Source: Bacteroidota bacterium (lineage in GTDB: Bacteria > Bacteroidota > Ignavibacteria > Ignavibacteriales > Ignavibacteriaceae). Taken from it: 47,430 nt of DNA. The notes below the pieces were generated by a model. That model worked only from the letters and a program-made list of their open reading frames with translations, did not search any database and had not been told where the DNA came from. A program made the translations under genes and the position numbers. Shown in pieces: positions 9,190 to 18,841 of the stretch (position 1 is its first letter; the number at the start of each line of letters is the position of its first letter). Location: NCBI GenBank assembly GCA_021815365.1, contig JAKAGZ010000017.1:1-47430 (forward strand), read 5' to 3'.

Positions 9190-12100
9190 ATGAATCGAAT
9201 TCTGAAATATTTTTTCCTGCTTGCAGTATTATTTTCGTTATCCAGCCGGCTGATTTTTGCGCAGTTTGGTAATGTAGGGCACCATGTTCCAAGCAAAGAA
9301 AGAGGCGACCCGAGAGTACGGGCACAGGCTCAGATGGAAGGCAACAGGGTCAGAACAACAGTTTTCAATTTTGCATTTACCGGCAGAACCGGCGGTGAAT
9401 TTCCGATTGATGTTCAAACTCCGTATGAGTGGCCCAAAAATACCGGCGAGGTTTATCTTGCTTTAACAGGATTAATACTTGGCGGCGAGGTTACAGATAG
9501 TAAGGGACAGCTACAGCACATTATTGATGTTCCTGATTTCCGCTCTTCGCCCGAAGGTAAGAGCTGGAACCTTGAGCCGATTCCCGGCTATTCTAAACCT
9601 GTTGATGGAAAGAACACTATTGCAAACAGCCTCGACCCCGATACGTGGCCAGATGCCTGGCCCGATAAGTTAGGCGATCAGAATGACCCGGGATGGAAAG
9701 GAAAATGGAACGGCTACTTTGGAAAAAATATTTTTAATGCAGACCAGGAATTATTTGCAAAGGCTTCAGACGACAGGTATGATCGTTACTCCGATTACTT
9801 TCCTGACACTACTGACCTTACAAGAAAAGGTTTAGGTATTATTGTTGACCAGAGAACTTTAGCTTGGTCACAGTTATTAATTCAGGATGATGTTTTCCTT
9901 CTTTATACTTTGAGGAATGACGGGACAAGAGATATTCCTAAAATGGGCGTAACTATCTGGTTCGCTGATTTTGTTGGCGGTAATAATGATTCGCAGGATG
10001 ATATTGCTGACTTCGATATTCTCGGAAGATTTTTATGGTCGAGGGACGCAGATAACCGTGCACCTTCTTTCGGTGCTGATCCTGTTGGTGCTGTTGCGCT
10101 TACTCTTCTGGAAACACCGGGTAACTCGACAGACAGAATTGATAATGACGGTGACGGTGAGGCAAACGGGCCCAAGGTTACTGAAGCAATGCTTCAGGGT
10201 GAAATTCCTGACAATGGAATTGATGATAATCATAACGGGCTGATTGATGAGAACATGACGCACATTGCTTTTGGTACGCAGAAAGGAACTACCTATGCCA
10301 ATGGTTTAGACGATAATAATAACGGAGAAGATAACAGCCCTGTTGTCACCCAGGAAATGATAGACCAGGCTGCTACTGATTCTTATACAGATAAATCCGG
10401 TAACACATATCACTGGAATCGCTGGCCCCCCAACCCGGAGAGCGATACACTTCAGCAAGGACAGGTTTGGCTGATAGGTCTTACACAGCAGGACCTTGGT
10501 AAGAAATTTAAAGACAATATTGATAATAACGATAATTCTAATTCTTCAACAAGTTATAATAATCTGCCGGCAATAACACAGGATATGATCAACCAGGCTG
10601 CAAAAGATAAATATCACCGTTACAAGGTGCCGGGAACACATGTTATTCTTTATGATGTTACGCAAGCTTCGCTCGGTAAAAAATATTTGAACAAAGATGG
10701 CTTACGTGATGCCGGGGTAGACGAAGGGATAGATGAAATGATAGATGAGTCGCGCACTGATGGTGTTGATAATGACGGAGATTGGAATCGTCTGACTGAT
10801 GATGTCGGGCTTGATGGTGTACCGGGTACCGGCGATTTTGGAGAGGGAGATGGTAAGCCTACAAGCGGTGCTGGTACAGGCAGACCAGGCGAGCCGCATG
10901 TAGACTTGACTGACGTAAAAGAAACTGACCAAATCGGTATTACAAATGCACAAAGAATTGCTGCAGGTGGATTAAATATTAACAGCGATGCCCAAATGTG
11001 GTTTGATTTTATGATTCCTGGCAAATATTTTAATCCTCTTGAAGTAGCACCGGGTGAATATGATTTGTTTGTGTCCTCAAGTTTATTCCCGATGAAAGCT
11101 GGTGATGTTCAACCATTTTCTATGGCAGTTATTTTAGTGAACGGACCTGTAAATGATCCGGGATGGACGATCAGAAGAAATGAAGTGCTGAAGAAAAGAG
11201 TCAGGGCACAGGAAACCTATCAGAATAATTATAGGTTTGCTATTGCACCACCGGCTCCTGTTGTAACTGCAATAGCAGGCGATAATAAAGTGACCCTTTA
11301 CTGGGATGACGCTGCTGAAAAATCCTACGACGCCTTCACAGCGAATATAGGCGGAGACGGGCACCATTTTGAAGGCTACAGAATTTACAGAGCTTCAGAT
11401 CCTGCTTTTTTAGATGCAACGAAAATCACTAACGGGTTCGGTACTCCTCAGTTCTTAATTCCTATGAAAATCTTCGATCTGAAAGATGGTATCCAGGGAT
11501 TTGATTCAGTTGGGATAGATGGCATACATTATTATTTAGGTAATGATTCCGGGCTTCAGCATTCATTCGTTGACAGCACAGCAAAGAACGGGTTCACTTA
11601 TTATTATGCAGTAGTTTCTTACAGCAAAGGATTTGCTGCCGGAGGAATCTTGCCTGCTGAAAGTCCGATAAGAGTTAATCTGAAAGCAGATGGTTCGGTT
11701 AAATTGGGTTCCAACGTTGCAAGAGTTACTCCCGAAGCTGTTTCTGCCGGTTATGTTGGTCCTACACTAGGTACAATTAAATTAGTTAAAGGAGCAACAA
11801 CAAGTACAGTTGGCTATAATATTATTGATCCTCATGCTGTAAAAGATTCTCATAAATATTATCTGACCTTTGAGGATACATTGATAACAAAAGTCGGATT
11901 TCCTGATACACTCACAACAAAGAATTATACCTTAACCGACTCAACTGCAAATAAAATATTAATATATAAAAATACACATCTTGAAAGCGGTTATGAGCAG
12001 CCGATTGTTGATGGATTTAAATTAGATTTCCATAATGCTGCAAGAGTTGAAATTGATAGGGCTACTTCAAGATGGAATGATTCAAAAGTTCCTTCTTTCA

Positions 12101-12879
12101 TTTTCGAAAAATATGTAGACCCTTCTGGCAATAATGGTGAAGAACGTCCTAATGACTACAAGGTATTCTTTGGTAATGCAGGGTTTGATACTTCACAGAC
12201 ATTTTCTTATTCCGGCATTACATTTCCATCCGAACCGGTGAATTTTAAGGTTCTTAATTTAAGTACTAACAAGTACATTAAATTTGGCTTCCTTGATATT
12301 GACAAGAGTGATGGTAACGGAAAATTATCTGCTAAAGGGGCACAAAAAGACAGAATAGTTTTTCTTGAGCCTAATTCACAGGGCAAGCTTGTAACAACGT
12401 GGTGGTTCTATTTATCTGCAGGACCTGATGCTTCTTTGGGACAAACCAACCCGCAGCCCGGCGATACCGCTTATATTTATCTGAAAAAACCTTTCTTATC
12501 AACGGATGTCTTTTCATTTACTTCAACTGCTCCTGCTGTTGATAATTCTCTGGCAAAAGCTTCGCTAGATAATATTAAGGTTGTTCCGAATCCGTATTTG
12601 GGTTCAGCTCAGTGGGAAATAAAAAATCCCTACACTTCAGGAAGAGGCCCAAGGTCGCTTCACTTTACTCATCTTCCTGCCAAGTGTACGATCAGGATTT
12701 TTACTGTTGATGGAGAGCTTGTTAAAACAATAGAACACAACAGCCAGATAGACGATGGTACAGAAGATTGGAATATGCTAACTAAAGATAATTTAGCAAT
12801 TGCCTATGGTGTTTATATCTTCCAGGTAGACGCACCTAATATCGGGCAAAAGATAGGCAAGTTTGCTGTTATAAAATGA
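9190..12879 (+). CDS. Large exported protein with D/N-rich repeats, fibronectin-III-like domain and T9SS-like C-terminus
   Basis: The frame opens at ATG 9181, but GGAGG (9176-9180) touches that codon. The in-frame ATG at 9190 lies nine bases on and is the likelier start (1229 residues). A signal peptide (MNRILKYFFLLAVLFSLSS) opens the protein. In the middle, three D/N-rich stretches ('IDNDGDGEANGP', 'LDDNNNGEDNSP', 'IDNNDNSNSS') each lead into a 'P-x-(V/I)-T-(Q/E)-x-M' phrase, like type-3 thrombospondin calcium loops. A fibronectin-III-like domain starts at 'PAPVVTAIAGDNKVTLYW'. The last 100 residues ('VVPNPYLG', 'IRIFTVDGELVKTIEH', 'YGVYIFQVD', 'KFAVIK') resemble a T9SS type-A sorting domain. 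It is probably surface-exposed and works with the upstream receptor and downstream PorV-like barrel. No enzymatic motif recognised. Confidence 0.82.
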   Translation: MNRILKYFFLLAVLFSLSSRLIFAQFGNVGHHVPSKERGDPRVRAQAQMEGNRVRTTVFNFAFTGRTGGEFPIDVQTPYEWPKNTGEVYLALTGLILGGEVTDSKGQLQHIIDVPDFRSSPEGKSWNLEPIPGYSKPVDGKNTIANSLDPDTWPDAWPDKLGDQNDPGWKGKWNGYFGKNIFNADQELFAKASDDRYDRYSDYFPDTTDLTRKGLGIIVDQRTLAWSQLLIQDDVFLLYTLRNDGTRDIPKMGVTIWFADFVGGNNDSQDDIADFDILGRFLWSRDADNRAPSFGADPVGAVALTLLETPGNSTDRIDNDGDGEANGPKVTEAMLQGEIPDNGIDDNHNGLIDENMTHIAFGTQKGTTYANGLDDNNNGEDNSPVVTQEMIDQAATDSYTDKSGNTYHWNRWPPNPESDTLQQGQVWLIGLTQQDLGKKFKDNIDNNDNSNSSTSYNNLPAITQDMINQAAKDKYHRYKVPGTHVILYDVTQASLGKKYLNKDGLRDAGVDEGIDEMIDESRTDGVDNDGDWNRLTDDVGLDGVPGTGDFGEGDGKPTSGAGTGRPGEPHVDLTDVKETDQIGITNAQRIAAGGLNINSDAQMWFDFMIPGKYFNPLEVAPGEYDLFVSSSLFPMKAGDVQPFSMAVILVNGPVNDPGWTIRRNEVLKKRVRAQETYQNNYRFAIAPPAPVVTAIAGDNKVTLYWDDAAEKSYDAFTANIGGDGHHFEGYRIYRASDPAFLDATKITNGFGTPQFLIPMKIFDLKDGIQGFDSVGIDGIHYYLGNDSGLQHSFVDSTAKNGFTYYYAVVSYSKGFAAGGILPAESPIRVNLKADGSVKLGSNVARVTPEAVSAGYVGPTLGTIKLVKGATTSTVGYNIIDPHAVKDSHKYYLTFEDTLITKVGFPDTLTTKNYTLTDSTANKILIYKNTHLESGYEQPIVDGFKLDFHNAARVEIDRATSRWNDSKVPSFIFEKYVDPSGNNGEERPNDYKVFFGNAGFDTSQTFSYSGITFPSEPVNFKVLNLSTNKYIKFGFLDIDKSDGNGKLSAKGAQKDRIVFLEPNSQGKLVTTWWFYLSAGPDASLGQTNPQPGDTAYIYLKKPFLSTDVFSFTSTAPAVDNSLAKASLDNIKVVPNPYLGSAQWEIKNPYTSGRGPRSLHFTHLPAKCTIRIFTVDGELVKTIEHNSQIDDGTEDWNMLTKDNLAIAYGVYIFQVDAPNIGQKIGKFAVIK

Positions 12880-12983
12880 AGAATATGGAATAAGGAATAT
12901 GGTATATGTATTATGGTTTTTATACTATCAAACCTTTGAGTTGACTGAGGGGTATCTTTGCAAAAAATTTTAAGGAGCTAAAA

Positions 12984-14012
12984 GTGCTGAATAAAAAATT
13001 AATAATAGCCGGAATCTTAACAATATTATTGCTGCCTTTTTCTATCAATGCACAGAAGGTAACTAAAACCGGTACTACGGCTGCAAAATTTTTGAGCATC
13101 GGAATTGGACCGAGGGCTAATGCTATGGGGGGCGCTTTTAGTTCTATTGCTAACGATGCATCAGCAATATACTGGAACCCGGCAGGGATAGCTTACTCAG
13201 ATCAGTTCCAGGCAATCTTTACCTATTCGAGTATGTTTGCGGATATTAAATTGAATTATGTTGGAGTGATAATTCCTGCCGGTGACCTTGGCAGCTTTGC
13301 AGCAAGTGTTACCGCCTTGAATTATGGACAGCTTTCGGTAACAACTGAGAACCAACCCGAAGGAACTGGTGAGACTTTCAGCCCCGGCAGTTATGCATTC
13401 GGGCTTTCTTATGCAAAATTCATTACAGATGATTTTGCTGTAGGAGCCACAGCAAAGTTGGTCACTGAGAGTATTTATCATTCAAACGCAACCGGAGTTT
13501 CTTTTGACATTGGTACAATTTTTAAAACACCTTTTTACGGTGTGCGTTTTGCAAGCAGCATTACAAACTACGGAACTAAAATGCAGATGTCGGGCAACGA
13601 CCTGCTGATCAGGTACAATGTTGACCCGCAGAGAGCGGGGAGTAACAATACTGTTGACGCAAATATTGCAACAGAAAAATTTGAACTTCCGCTGAGGCTG
13701 CAGATCGGTGTTTCGAGGGATTTTATTTTTATGGAGAACCAGAGATTTACTCTTGCAGTTGATGGTATAGTTCCGAATGATAATGATCAATCGGTTAATA
13801 TAGGCGGGGAGCTGGCTTTCCTCGACGATATGATCTCGCTGAGAGGAGGATATAAATCTTTGTTCTTAAAAGATTCGCAGGAAGGACTGACACTGGGCCT
13901 TGGCTTTAAATATAACAGACCGGGATTCATAAATATTGGTGTTGACTATTCCTATCAGCAATATAAATACCTTGGCAATGTTCAGAGTTTTGGAGTGATA
14001 CTGAAGTTCTAG
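12984..14012 (+). CDS. PorV/PorQ-family outer-membrane barrel protein
   Basis: 342 residues from a GTG start with AAGGAG at 12972-12977. A signal peptide ends at 'SINAQ'. The opening 'AAKFLSIGIGPRANAMGGAFSSIANDASAIYWNPAGIA' region is the hallmark of the PorV/PorQ (UPF0164) barrel family, and the chain ends in an aromatic beta-strand ('FGVILKF'). PorV is the T9SS shuttle that hands cargo to the attachment machinery; paralogues serve individual cargo. It follows the large exported protein with a 104-base gap and is closed by a terminator at 14028. Dedicated handling of that protein is an inference from position. Confidence 0.87.
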   Translation: MLNKKLIIAGILTILLLPFSINAQKVTKTGTTAAKFLSIGIGPRANAMGGAFSSIANDASAIYWNPAGIAYSDQFQAIFTYSSMFADIKLNYVGVIIPAGDLGSFAASVTALNYGQLSVTTENQPEGTGETFSPGSYAFGLSYAKFITDDFAVGATAKLVTESIYHSNATGVSFDIGTIFKTPFYGVRFASSITNYGTKMQMSGNDLLIRYNVDPQRAGSNNTVDANIATEKFELPLRLQIGVSRDFIFMENQRFTLAVDGIVPNDNDQSVNIGGELAFLDDMISLRGGYKSLFLKDSQEGLTLGLGFKYNRPGFINIGVDYSYQQYKYLGNVQSFGVILKF

Positions 14013-14027
14013 AAATAATTAAACAAT

Positions 14028-14054
14028 GCCCCGCCTAAGGTGGGGGCTATTTTT
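14028..14054 (+). terminator. Intrinsic terminator after the PorV-like gene
   Basis: GCCCCGCC (14028-14035), loop TAA, then GGTGGGGGC (14039-14047) forms an 8-bp stem with one G-T pair and one bulged G, followed by TATTTTT. It lies 15 bases after the PorV-like stop. An ATG at 14026 in frame with the next gene falls at its edge, which rules that ATG out as a start. Confidence 0.85.
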
Positions 14055-14079
14055 CACTAATAAATATATGGAGCCATAT

Positions 14080-15942
14080 ATGAAAAAATACCTTTTACTT
14101 ATTGGGGTGTTTTTGTGCTTAGGCTTGTCGGCATATTCACAGGTTAAAGTAACGTTTACTGTCGATATGTCCGTTGGGCAAAAGTACGGTCACTTTAATC
14201 CGCTTGCAGACACGGTCAGGTTAGCCGGCGATTTTAATAGCTGGTCAACAACTGCAACAAATCTGACTAAAGGAACCGGTGCAGACAGCTTAAAATATTC
14301 TGTGCAGCTAAGTGGCGTTACTGCTGGCGTACACGAATATAAATTCATTGTAGTGAACGGTTCGAACGTAACTTGGGAGAGCCTTCCGAACAACAGGAAG
14401 GTCACAGTTGGTTCGAAAGACACAGTATTAGCAACAGTATTTTTTAGCGATCTGGATGGAAGCGTTAAAAAAGTCTGGTTCAAAGTTGATATGTCTTTAC
14501 CTCTTAAACAAGGGAAACTGACTACAAGCGATACTGTGGCAGTTACAGGTGATTTCACAGGATGGGGAACAAGAACAAACAGCCTGATCCTGAAAAAAGG
14601 CTCTAGTGATTCAGTATATTCTGCATTGCAAGACAGCCTTCACGCAGGACAAACAGTCAACTTTAAATTTATTTACTTAAACGGGTCCGTTAACTGGGAA
14701 AGTGATCCTAACAGAAAATATGATGTACCCGCACAAGACTCGTCCGTTTTCATTGATTACTGGGACAGGGTAAACCCGAATGTTCAAACAGGTTCCGGTA
14801 AAATCAATTTTAAAGTTGATATGAGTGTAATGAAAACCGTTGGCATCTTTGATGATTCAAAAGATTCATTACAAGTAAGAGGAGGCTTTAACGGATGGAG
14901 TGATAGCGATCCTTCAAAATCACACATGAATCAAAATATTGCCGTAACAACTCAATATTTCCTGGCATATACATTTACTAATGAAGTTCTTGGAACTAAG
15001 CCGTATAAATTCTATGTCAAGAAAACAAATCCTACAGGCTTGGATACTCTTTGGCAAGATGGCTGGGAGAGACCAGTAAGCAGAGGCGGCGATAACAGGC
15101 AGGTACTCTTTGATGGTTCAGCTTCGAAAGATACAGGCGGTTATTATGATGATGTACAGCCGGACTGGGTGATTAATACGGGTGCAAATGTACAGATTAA
15201 ATTTAGCGTTGATATGACTCCCGCTATGGATGCTGCAAAACAGGCAATACCTTTTGACCCTGCAAAAGATACTCTTTATTATATTTCCGAAGAGCCGGTG
15301 TGGGCAAGGGTTCAAGGGTGGTATAGACCAAGCAATGGCGGCGAGAAATATCTGAAATTAACAAGAGTAGGAACGTCTAATATTTGGAGCGGAACATATA
15401 CGATGAAAGAGCCTTCCTTTAATGCATTTGAATACAGGTATGCATGGCAAAAAGGATCTGATGCAACCTGGATCTTTGAGCCAGATGGATTAGGCACTTT
15501 TGATACTTACAGGGTAAGATATGTAGGGCAGGATAAGGCTAATAGCTTTCCTGTTAAAAACCCGTGGGTTGCACCTACCGATACATGGACGAATGCAGCT
15601 GTAAAGACTGATCAGGAAGTTGATCCTTATGACACTTACAAGAAGTTCGTAGGTTTGACGGATGAAAATATTCAGCCTGTTACATATAGTTTATCACAAA
15701 ACTATCCTAACCCGTTCAACCCTTCAACTGTTATTAAGTTCAGTATACAGAAAGCCGGGCTGGTAACTTTGAAAGTGTATAATATTTTAGGGCAGGAAGT
15801 TGCAACATTAGTAAACAAAGAAATGAATGCAGGTACATACTCGTTTAACTTTGATGCTTCAAGGTTAAGCAGCGGTGTTTACTTATATTCTATTCAGTCG
15901 GGCAACTTCTTCCAGGCGAAGAAGATGATCTTGATGAAGTAA
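14080..15942 (+). CDS. Secreted protein with four carbohydrate-binding-like modules and T9SS sorting domain
   Basis: The start is ATG 14080 (GGAG at 14070-14073); upstream in-frame ATGs at 14026 and 14068 lie in a terminator or lack a ribosome site. 621 residues. Signal peptide to 'SAYSQ', then four modules, each opening with a 'K/Q-(V/I)-x-F-x-VDM' strand (residues about 23, 130, 245 and 370). Modules 1-3 contain 'AGDFNSW', 'TGDFTGW' or 'RGGFNGW', the signature of AMPK/CBM48-type glycogen- or starch-binding folds. Module 4 is longer and lacks that core. The C-terminus (about 540-621, 'NYPNPFNPST', 'VYNILGQEVATLV', 'MILMK') is a typical T9SS type-A sorting domain. No catalytic motif. With the amylase next door, a surface starch-capture role like SusE/SusF is likely. 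Confidence 0.88.
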   Translation: MKKYLLLIGVFLCLGLSAYSQVKVTFTVDMSVGQKYGHFNPLADTVRLAGDFNSWSTTATNLTKGTGADSLKYSVQLSGVTAGVHEYKFIVVNGSNVTWESLPNNRKVTVGSKDTVLATVFFSDLDGSVKKVWFKVDMSLPLKQGKLTTSDTVAVTGDFTGWGTRTNSLILKKGSSDSVYSALQDSLHAGQTVNFKFIYLNGSVNWESDPNRKYDVPAQDSSVFIDYWDRVNPNVQTGSGKINFKVDMSVMKTVGIFDDSKDSLQVRGGFNGWSDSDPSKSHMNQNIAVTTQYFLAYTFTNEVLGTKPYKFYVKKTNPTGLDTLWQDGWERPVSRGGDNRQVLFDGSASKDTGGYYDDVQPDWVINTGANVQIKFSVDMTPAMDAAKQAIPFDPAKDTLYYISEEPVWARVQGWYRPSNGGEKYLKLTRVGTSNIWSGTYTMKEPSFNAFEYRYAWQKGSDATWIFEPDGLGTFDTYRVRYVGQDKANSFPVKNPWVAPTDTWTNAAVKTDQEVDPYDTYKKFVGLTDENIQPVTYSLSQNYPNPFNPSTVIKFSIQKAGLVTLKVYNILGQEVATLVNKEMNAGTYSFNFDASRLSSGVYLYSIQSGNFFQAKKMILMK

Positions 15943-15953
15943 TGATTATCAAG

Positions 15954-15980
15954 TGCGACTCACCTCTGAGGTGAGTCGCA
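15954..15980. repeat. Perfect 12-bp hairpin between two T9SS cargo genes
   Basis: TGCGACTCACCT (15954-15965), loop CTG, then the exact complement (15969-15980). It lies 11 bases after the binding protein's stop. There is no T-tract directly after it, but a weaker G/C stem (GGGGA 16004-16008 with TCCCC 16026-16030) followed by seven T's ends at about 16037. Together they may stop or process the transcript before the amylase gene. Confidence 0.7.
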
Positions 15981-16127
15981 TATAGTCTGACAGGTTACCT
16001 ATGGGGGAAAGCTTGAATAAAGTGATCCCCTTTTTTTACTGCCAATTTTGTGAGTGGAAGAATTATTACTGATGAGCGGGGGATATAATTTATTATAAAC
16101 TTATATCCATTTTTCAGGAGTAGAGTA

Positions 16128-18761
16128 ATGAAACACAAACTCAACAAAATTTTTCTGCTTTCATTTTTGCTTTCCGTTTTTCTTTTGGTACCTAAAACTC
16201 ATGCTCAGAATGATGTATTGCTGCAGGCATTTTACTGGAACGTTCCGGTAGACCAGACAAATTTAAATGGCTCTTGGTGGGATACATTATCTTCTGAAGC
16301 TCCTTCATTAAAACGCGCAGGTTTCTCAGCAATCTGGACCCCACCTCCTTCCAAAGGCGCCTGGGGCATTACAGACATGGGCTATGGAATCTATGATCAT
16401 TATGATCTTGGAGAATATCTTCAGGCTGGTAATCACACGGGAGCTGTACCATCAGTGGAAACAAGATTCGGCAGCAAACAGGAATTACTAAGCATGGTCA
16501 ATGCTTATCATAATCTGGGCATTAAGATTTATTCTGATATTGTGCTCAACCATGTATATGGAGGATTGTACGAATCAAATCCTGCTGTTAAATATTATGT
16601 TGAACAGCAAAAGTATCCGAGCTATCCGACTTCAACAATACGGTTTGTTATTCCAAATGCACAGCCGGGAGATTATTATGTTCAGGTGGCAGGCTTTAAT
16701 TTAAACTGGAGTAATATTTCCGATTGCGGTTATGAATTGTTAGCGCAATGGACGAACACACCGAATGCGGATGCCAGCGATCCAGGCCCCGGGACAAATC
16801 CCGTTTGGGAATCAGAGCCAAATAACGGCAACGGACAAAACAATGTTTTCCCGGGAAACGGCGGTGCAATTTATGGCCACTCTGATTACCAAGGAGATAT
16901 TGATGAGTTCAAGATTACGCTTACATCTGCTGCTACTATAATTATGCAGCTCCAGCCGAAGTATGATAACAATGGCACAATGAATTGGAACAGTGATGAT
17001 CACGGATTCAGAATTTCAGCCGTATGGTATAACGGAAACAATCTGTATTCATCAATGCAAGTGAGAACATTTACAAAATTTTCTTATGTTACTCACGATG
17101 CAGGAGTTCCACAGTGGGCTTGGAATTACCAGAGTTTTCACCCTGTTGATACTGTAGATTATCTGCAGGACGCAGGATACCAGGATGCTGTACGACCGAA
17201 CTGGATGCTCTTCGGCCCTGACTTTAATACATACGATGCAGGTTTAGTGCAGCCAAGACTCGAAGCCTGGGGACAATGGCTTACAAATACTATTGGCTTC
17301 GACGGTTATCGGCTTGATTTTGTCCGTGGAATTCAGGAGTCATATATTGCGGCTTGGCTGAAAGCTATGCCTTTGCAAAATAATGTGCAGCGCTTTGCAG
17401 TGGGAGAATACTGGACCACATACAAATATCGCTTACACGATTGGGTCAATACTATTTCTGCAGATGGAGCCAATTGTTCCGTGTTTGATTTTCCTCTTAG
17501 GGAGGATTTAAAGAGAATGTGTAATGGCGAACCCGGCTTTAGTATGTCGTGGCTGAATCATTCAGGGCTTGTTCGTGACCTTTCTACACCGGTGCCCGCA
17601 GGCAATGTAGTTACTTTCCTTGAAAACCATGATACAGGGAAGGAGAGCGATAAATGGATAACACAAGATATAGATCTTGGTTATGCATTTATATTATTTG
17701 CGGAGGGGAGGCCCTGCATATTTTATCCTAACTATTTTGGTATAACAGAAGTTGATGCAAGCAATTCATCTATAACCAATCCTCCTGAACCGGGACTAAG
17801 GGGCAAGATAGACACGCTTATAGCAGTGAGAAATCGTTATCTCAGTGGTGGAATGAGTGTTTTGACCGAGACAGGAAATCCTTATCCCGCATCTGATACT
17901 ATTAACGTATTTGTTGCAAGAAGAGAGGGAGACCACAATTCCCATCCTGGTGCAATACTCGTAATCAATAACAGCTTTAACAGCACTTTAGGTGTATGGG
18001 TAACGACAAATGTTTCCGGTTGGCCTACGTTAACTAATCACGTATTGTATAATCTCACAACAGGCATTACAGTTGGAGATACTGTGCAGGGAGATAGCCG
18101 TGTTTATCTTTCCGCACCCCCAAGAGGCTATGCTGAATATTCAATTGATTCCACCTTTGTTCCTGTTGATTTTACTGTAAATAATGCTTATACATCACAG
18201 GGGCAAAATGTTTATCTTGTTGGAAATATCCAGGAACTTGGTAACTGGAATACCACCATAGCTTTGGGTCCTTTCGATGCTGCTAATTATCCTACATGGA
18301 AAATGCCTGATATTTATTTGCCTCCTGGAACTTCAATACAGTATAAGTATATTATTAAAGATGCAAACGGTAATGTGACATGGGAACCAGGAAATAACCA
18401 TACACGCACAACCCCGACTTCGGGACACGGCTCTTTTGTTGATGATTGGGGCTTGGGTAAGGCATCTATTGGCAGTGGATCAAGTCCTAATTTGCCCAAT
18501 GTATTTTCTCTCGAGCAAAACTATCCTAATCCGTTTAATCCTGGCACTGTTATAAATTATGATTTGCCGAAGGCATCTCATGTAATTTTAACTGTTTATA
18601 ATGATTTGGGGCAGGAAGTAACAAAGCTTGTGGATAGAGTGCAATCTGCAGGAAGATATTCTGTGAATTTTAATGCTTCCACATTAAGTAGTGGTGTATA
18701 TTTCTATAAAATTGAGGCAGGAGATTTTGTTCAATCGAAGAAGATGATCTTGATGAAGTAA
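16128..18761 (+). CDS. Secreted GH13 alpha-amylase with inserted domain, CBM20-like domain and T9SS sorting domain
   Basis: 877 residues; AGGAG precedes the ATG. Signal peptide ends at 'THAQ'. The GH13 barrel has region I D137...N141-H142, nucleophile D397 ('YRLDFVRG'), acid/base E427 ('FAVGEYW') and region IV N500-H501-D502. The start of the barrel ('LLQAFYWNVP...LKRAGFSAIWTPPPSKG') resembles GH13_5-type liquefying amylases. About 180 extra residues are inserted after region I (about 145-325). They include a segment with 'ESEPNNGNGQ', 'GDIDEFKITLTSAATIIM' that looks like a pre-peptidase C-terminal (PPC) beta-fold. A CBM20-like starch-binding domain follows at about 675-775 ('VYLVGNIQELGNWN', 'YKYIIKDANGNVTWE'), then a T9SS sorting domain (about 790-877). 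It probably cuts starch outside the cell or on its surface. Confidence 0.93.
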   Translation: MKHKLNKIFLLSFLLSVFLLVPKTHAQNDVLLQAFYWNVPVDQTNLNGSWWDTLSSEAPSLKRAGFSAIWTPPPSKGAWGITDMGYGIYDHYDLGEYLQAGNHTGAVPSVETRFGSKQELLSMVNAYHNLGIKIYSDIVLNHVYGGLYESNPAVKYYVEQQKYPSYPTSTIRFVIPNAQPGDYYVQVAGFNLNWSNISDCGYELLAQWTNTPNADASDPGPGTNPVWESEPNNGNGQNNVFPGNGGAIYGHSDYQGDIDEFKITLTSAATIIMQLQPKYDNNGTMNWNSDDHGFRISAVWYNGNNLYSSMQVRTFTKFSYVTHDAGVPQWAWNYQSFHPVDTVDYLQDAGYQDAVRPNWMLFGPDFNTYDAGLVQPRLEAWGQWLTNTIGFDGYRLDFVRGIQESYIAAWLKAMPLQNNVQRFAVGEYWTTYKYRLHDWVNTISADGANCSVFDFPLREDLKRMCNGEPGFSMSWLNHSGLVRDLSTPVPAGNVVTFLENHDTGKESDKWITQDIDLGYAFILFAEGRPCIFYPNYFGITEVDASNSSITNPPEPGLRGKIDTLIAVRNRYLSGGMSVLTETGNPYPASDTINVFVARREGDHNSHPGAILVINNSFNSTLGVWVTTNVSGWPTLTNHVLYNLTTGITVGDTVQGDSRVYLSAPPRGYAEYSIDSTFVPVDFTVNNAYTSQGQNVYLVGNIQELGNWNTTIALGPFDAANYPTWKMPDIYLPPGTSIQYKYIIKDANGNVTWEPGNNHTRTTPTSGHGSFVDDWGLGKASIGSGSSPNLPNVFSLEQNYPNPFNPGTVINYDLPKASHVILTVYNDLGQEVTKLVDRVQSAGRYSVNFNASTLSSGVYFYKIEAGDFVQSKKMILMK

Positions 18762-18812
18762 GCCTAACCAGAACCTTTCCAAAGTGAAAAGTAAGGTTCA
18801 TTTGTCCTAATG

Positions 18813-18841
18813 AGGCTGCCTGAAAAGGCAGCCTTTTTTTT
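18813..18841 (+). terminator. Intrinsic terminator after the secreted amylase
   Basis: AGGCTGCC (18813-18820), loop TGAAAA, GGCAGCCT (18827-18834), then a run of T's to about 18841. A textbook stem and U-tract about 50 bases after the amylase stop. Confidence 0.93.

Noticed and set aside
10650-11024. Minus-strand open frame of 124 codons
   Set aside because: It is a shadow of the D/N-rich repeat coding sequence on the plus strand, with proline/serine-rich low-complexity translation.
14026-14079. Start of the binding-module protein at ATG 14026
   Set aside because: It lies at the edge of a terminator stem and has no ribosome site; ATG 14080 has GGAG and a proper signal peptide.
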